Shown here piece after piece: positions 63,917 to 64,000 of a stretch of 64,000 nucleotides of DNA. A program made the translations under genes and the position numbers. The stretch's first letter is position 1. The number at the start of each line of letters is the position of its first letter. Source of the stretch: Competibacter_A sp037045535 (GTDB taxonomy: Bacteria; Pseudomonadota; Gammaproteobacteria; Competibacterales; Competibacteraceae). Below the pieces are notes generated by a model. It was given only the letters and a program-made list of their open reading frames with translations, ran no database searches and was not told the origin of the DNA. The stretch covers positions 122,903 to 186,902 of the forward strand of contig JBAOHI010000043.1 in assembly GCA_037045535.1 (NCBI GenBank). The letters run 5' to 3'.

Positions 63917-64000
63917 ATGACCGTGCCTGATTGTCCGCCTGCCGCTTTCCGCTTCTGTCCGGGTTGCGGGGGGACGTTGGACGTTCGAGAAATCCGCGAG
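63917..64000 (+). CDS. start of a zinc-ribbon protein, possibly NUDIX hydrolase (cut by window end)
   Basis: ATG 63917 opens a frame that is still open at base 64000 (28 codons). It contains 'FRFCPGCGGTLDVREI', the first CxxC of a zinc ribbon. NUDIX hydrolases with an N-terminal zinc ribbon begin in this way, and alpha/beta hydrolase and NUDIX genes often lie together, but the NUDIX box itself lies outside the window. It begins 18 bp after the hydrolase stop. Confidence 0.5.
   Translation, partial: MTVPDCPPAAFRFCPGCGGTLDVREIRE

Noticed and set aside
1..64000. tRNA, rRNA and CRISPR arrays
   Set aside because: No cloverleaf-like TTCGAAT arm, rRNA signature or regularly spaced direct repeats were noticed by eye; a tRNAscan or covariance search was not possible.

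Overview
The window is high-GC Gammaproteobacterial DNA. A complete gammaproteobacterial-type flagellar block (flgNMA divergent from flgBCDEFGHIJKL), an AcrR-type efflux locus with an acr-like operator, HME-type copper efflux genes and several c-di-GMP devices all fit that group. My impression is a Competibacter/Contendobacter-like wastewater lineage, but nothing in the window proves the family. No rRNA, tRNA or CRISPR array was seen.

Layout. (1) 1-6664: a lone BRO-N antirepressor-like gene, then a copper efflux operon (small secreted protein, cusB with a fused CusF-like domain, cusA, stand-alone cusF) closed by a strong terminator. (2) 6.8-12.98 kb, accessory: a NACHT NTPase coupled to a SUMF1/FGE-like protein with 36 perfect hexanucleotide codon-pair repeats, two paralogous lipoproteins, an IS5-like element, a Tat-exported Fe superoxide dismutase and an FMN reductase. 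(3) 13.2-17.4 kb, minus strand: PilZ-like protein, APC/KimA-like permease, sensor histidine kinase. (4) 17.5-20.6 kb: a plasmid-type partition block (parA, parB, terminator, a ribbon-helix-helix protein and a small unknown ORF). (5) 21-35.2 kb: a diguanylate cyclase and the flagellar rod/hook/basal-body genes, with sigma-28 and sigma-54 promoter matches. (6) 35.4-48.2 kb: a sodium/solute symporter-like protein, a large CHASE4-CHASE-PAS-GGDEF-EAL protein, DUF1127, LysR, TetR and an RND efflux pair. (7) 48.2-58.2 kb: a zinc-ribbon/TPR-like membrane protein, a DUF3015-DUF4105 pair, a radical SAM/SPASM protein, two CACGTG-centred palindromes exactly 100 bp apart, a PqaA-like secreted protein, and a second secreted protein behind a c-di-GMP (GEMM-I) riboswitch. 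(8) 58.2-64 kb: an acyl-CoA synthetase, a DUF262-HipA operon, an alpha/beta hydrolase and the start of a zinc-ribbon gene.

How they work together. Cyclic di-GMP is a recurring theme: a diguanylate cyclase beside flagellar genes, a dual GGDEF/EAL sensor, a PilZ-like protein and a GEMM-I riboswitch in front of a secreted beta-repeat protein suggest control of the motile-to-sessile switch. NACHT-SUMF1 and DUF262-HipA are the two candidate defence or conflict cassettes.

Caution on quality: about twenty single-base frameshifts break genes that are otherwise well preserved (cusB, cusA, flgG, the GGDEF/EAL gene, hipA, DUF262, acyl-CoA synthetase and others). Where the downstream frame continues the same family I annotate one repaired gene and give the break position. 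Many breaks look like one-base homopolymer errors in the assembly rather than decay.
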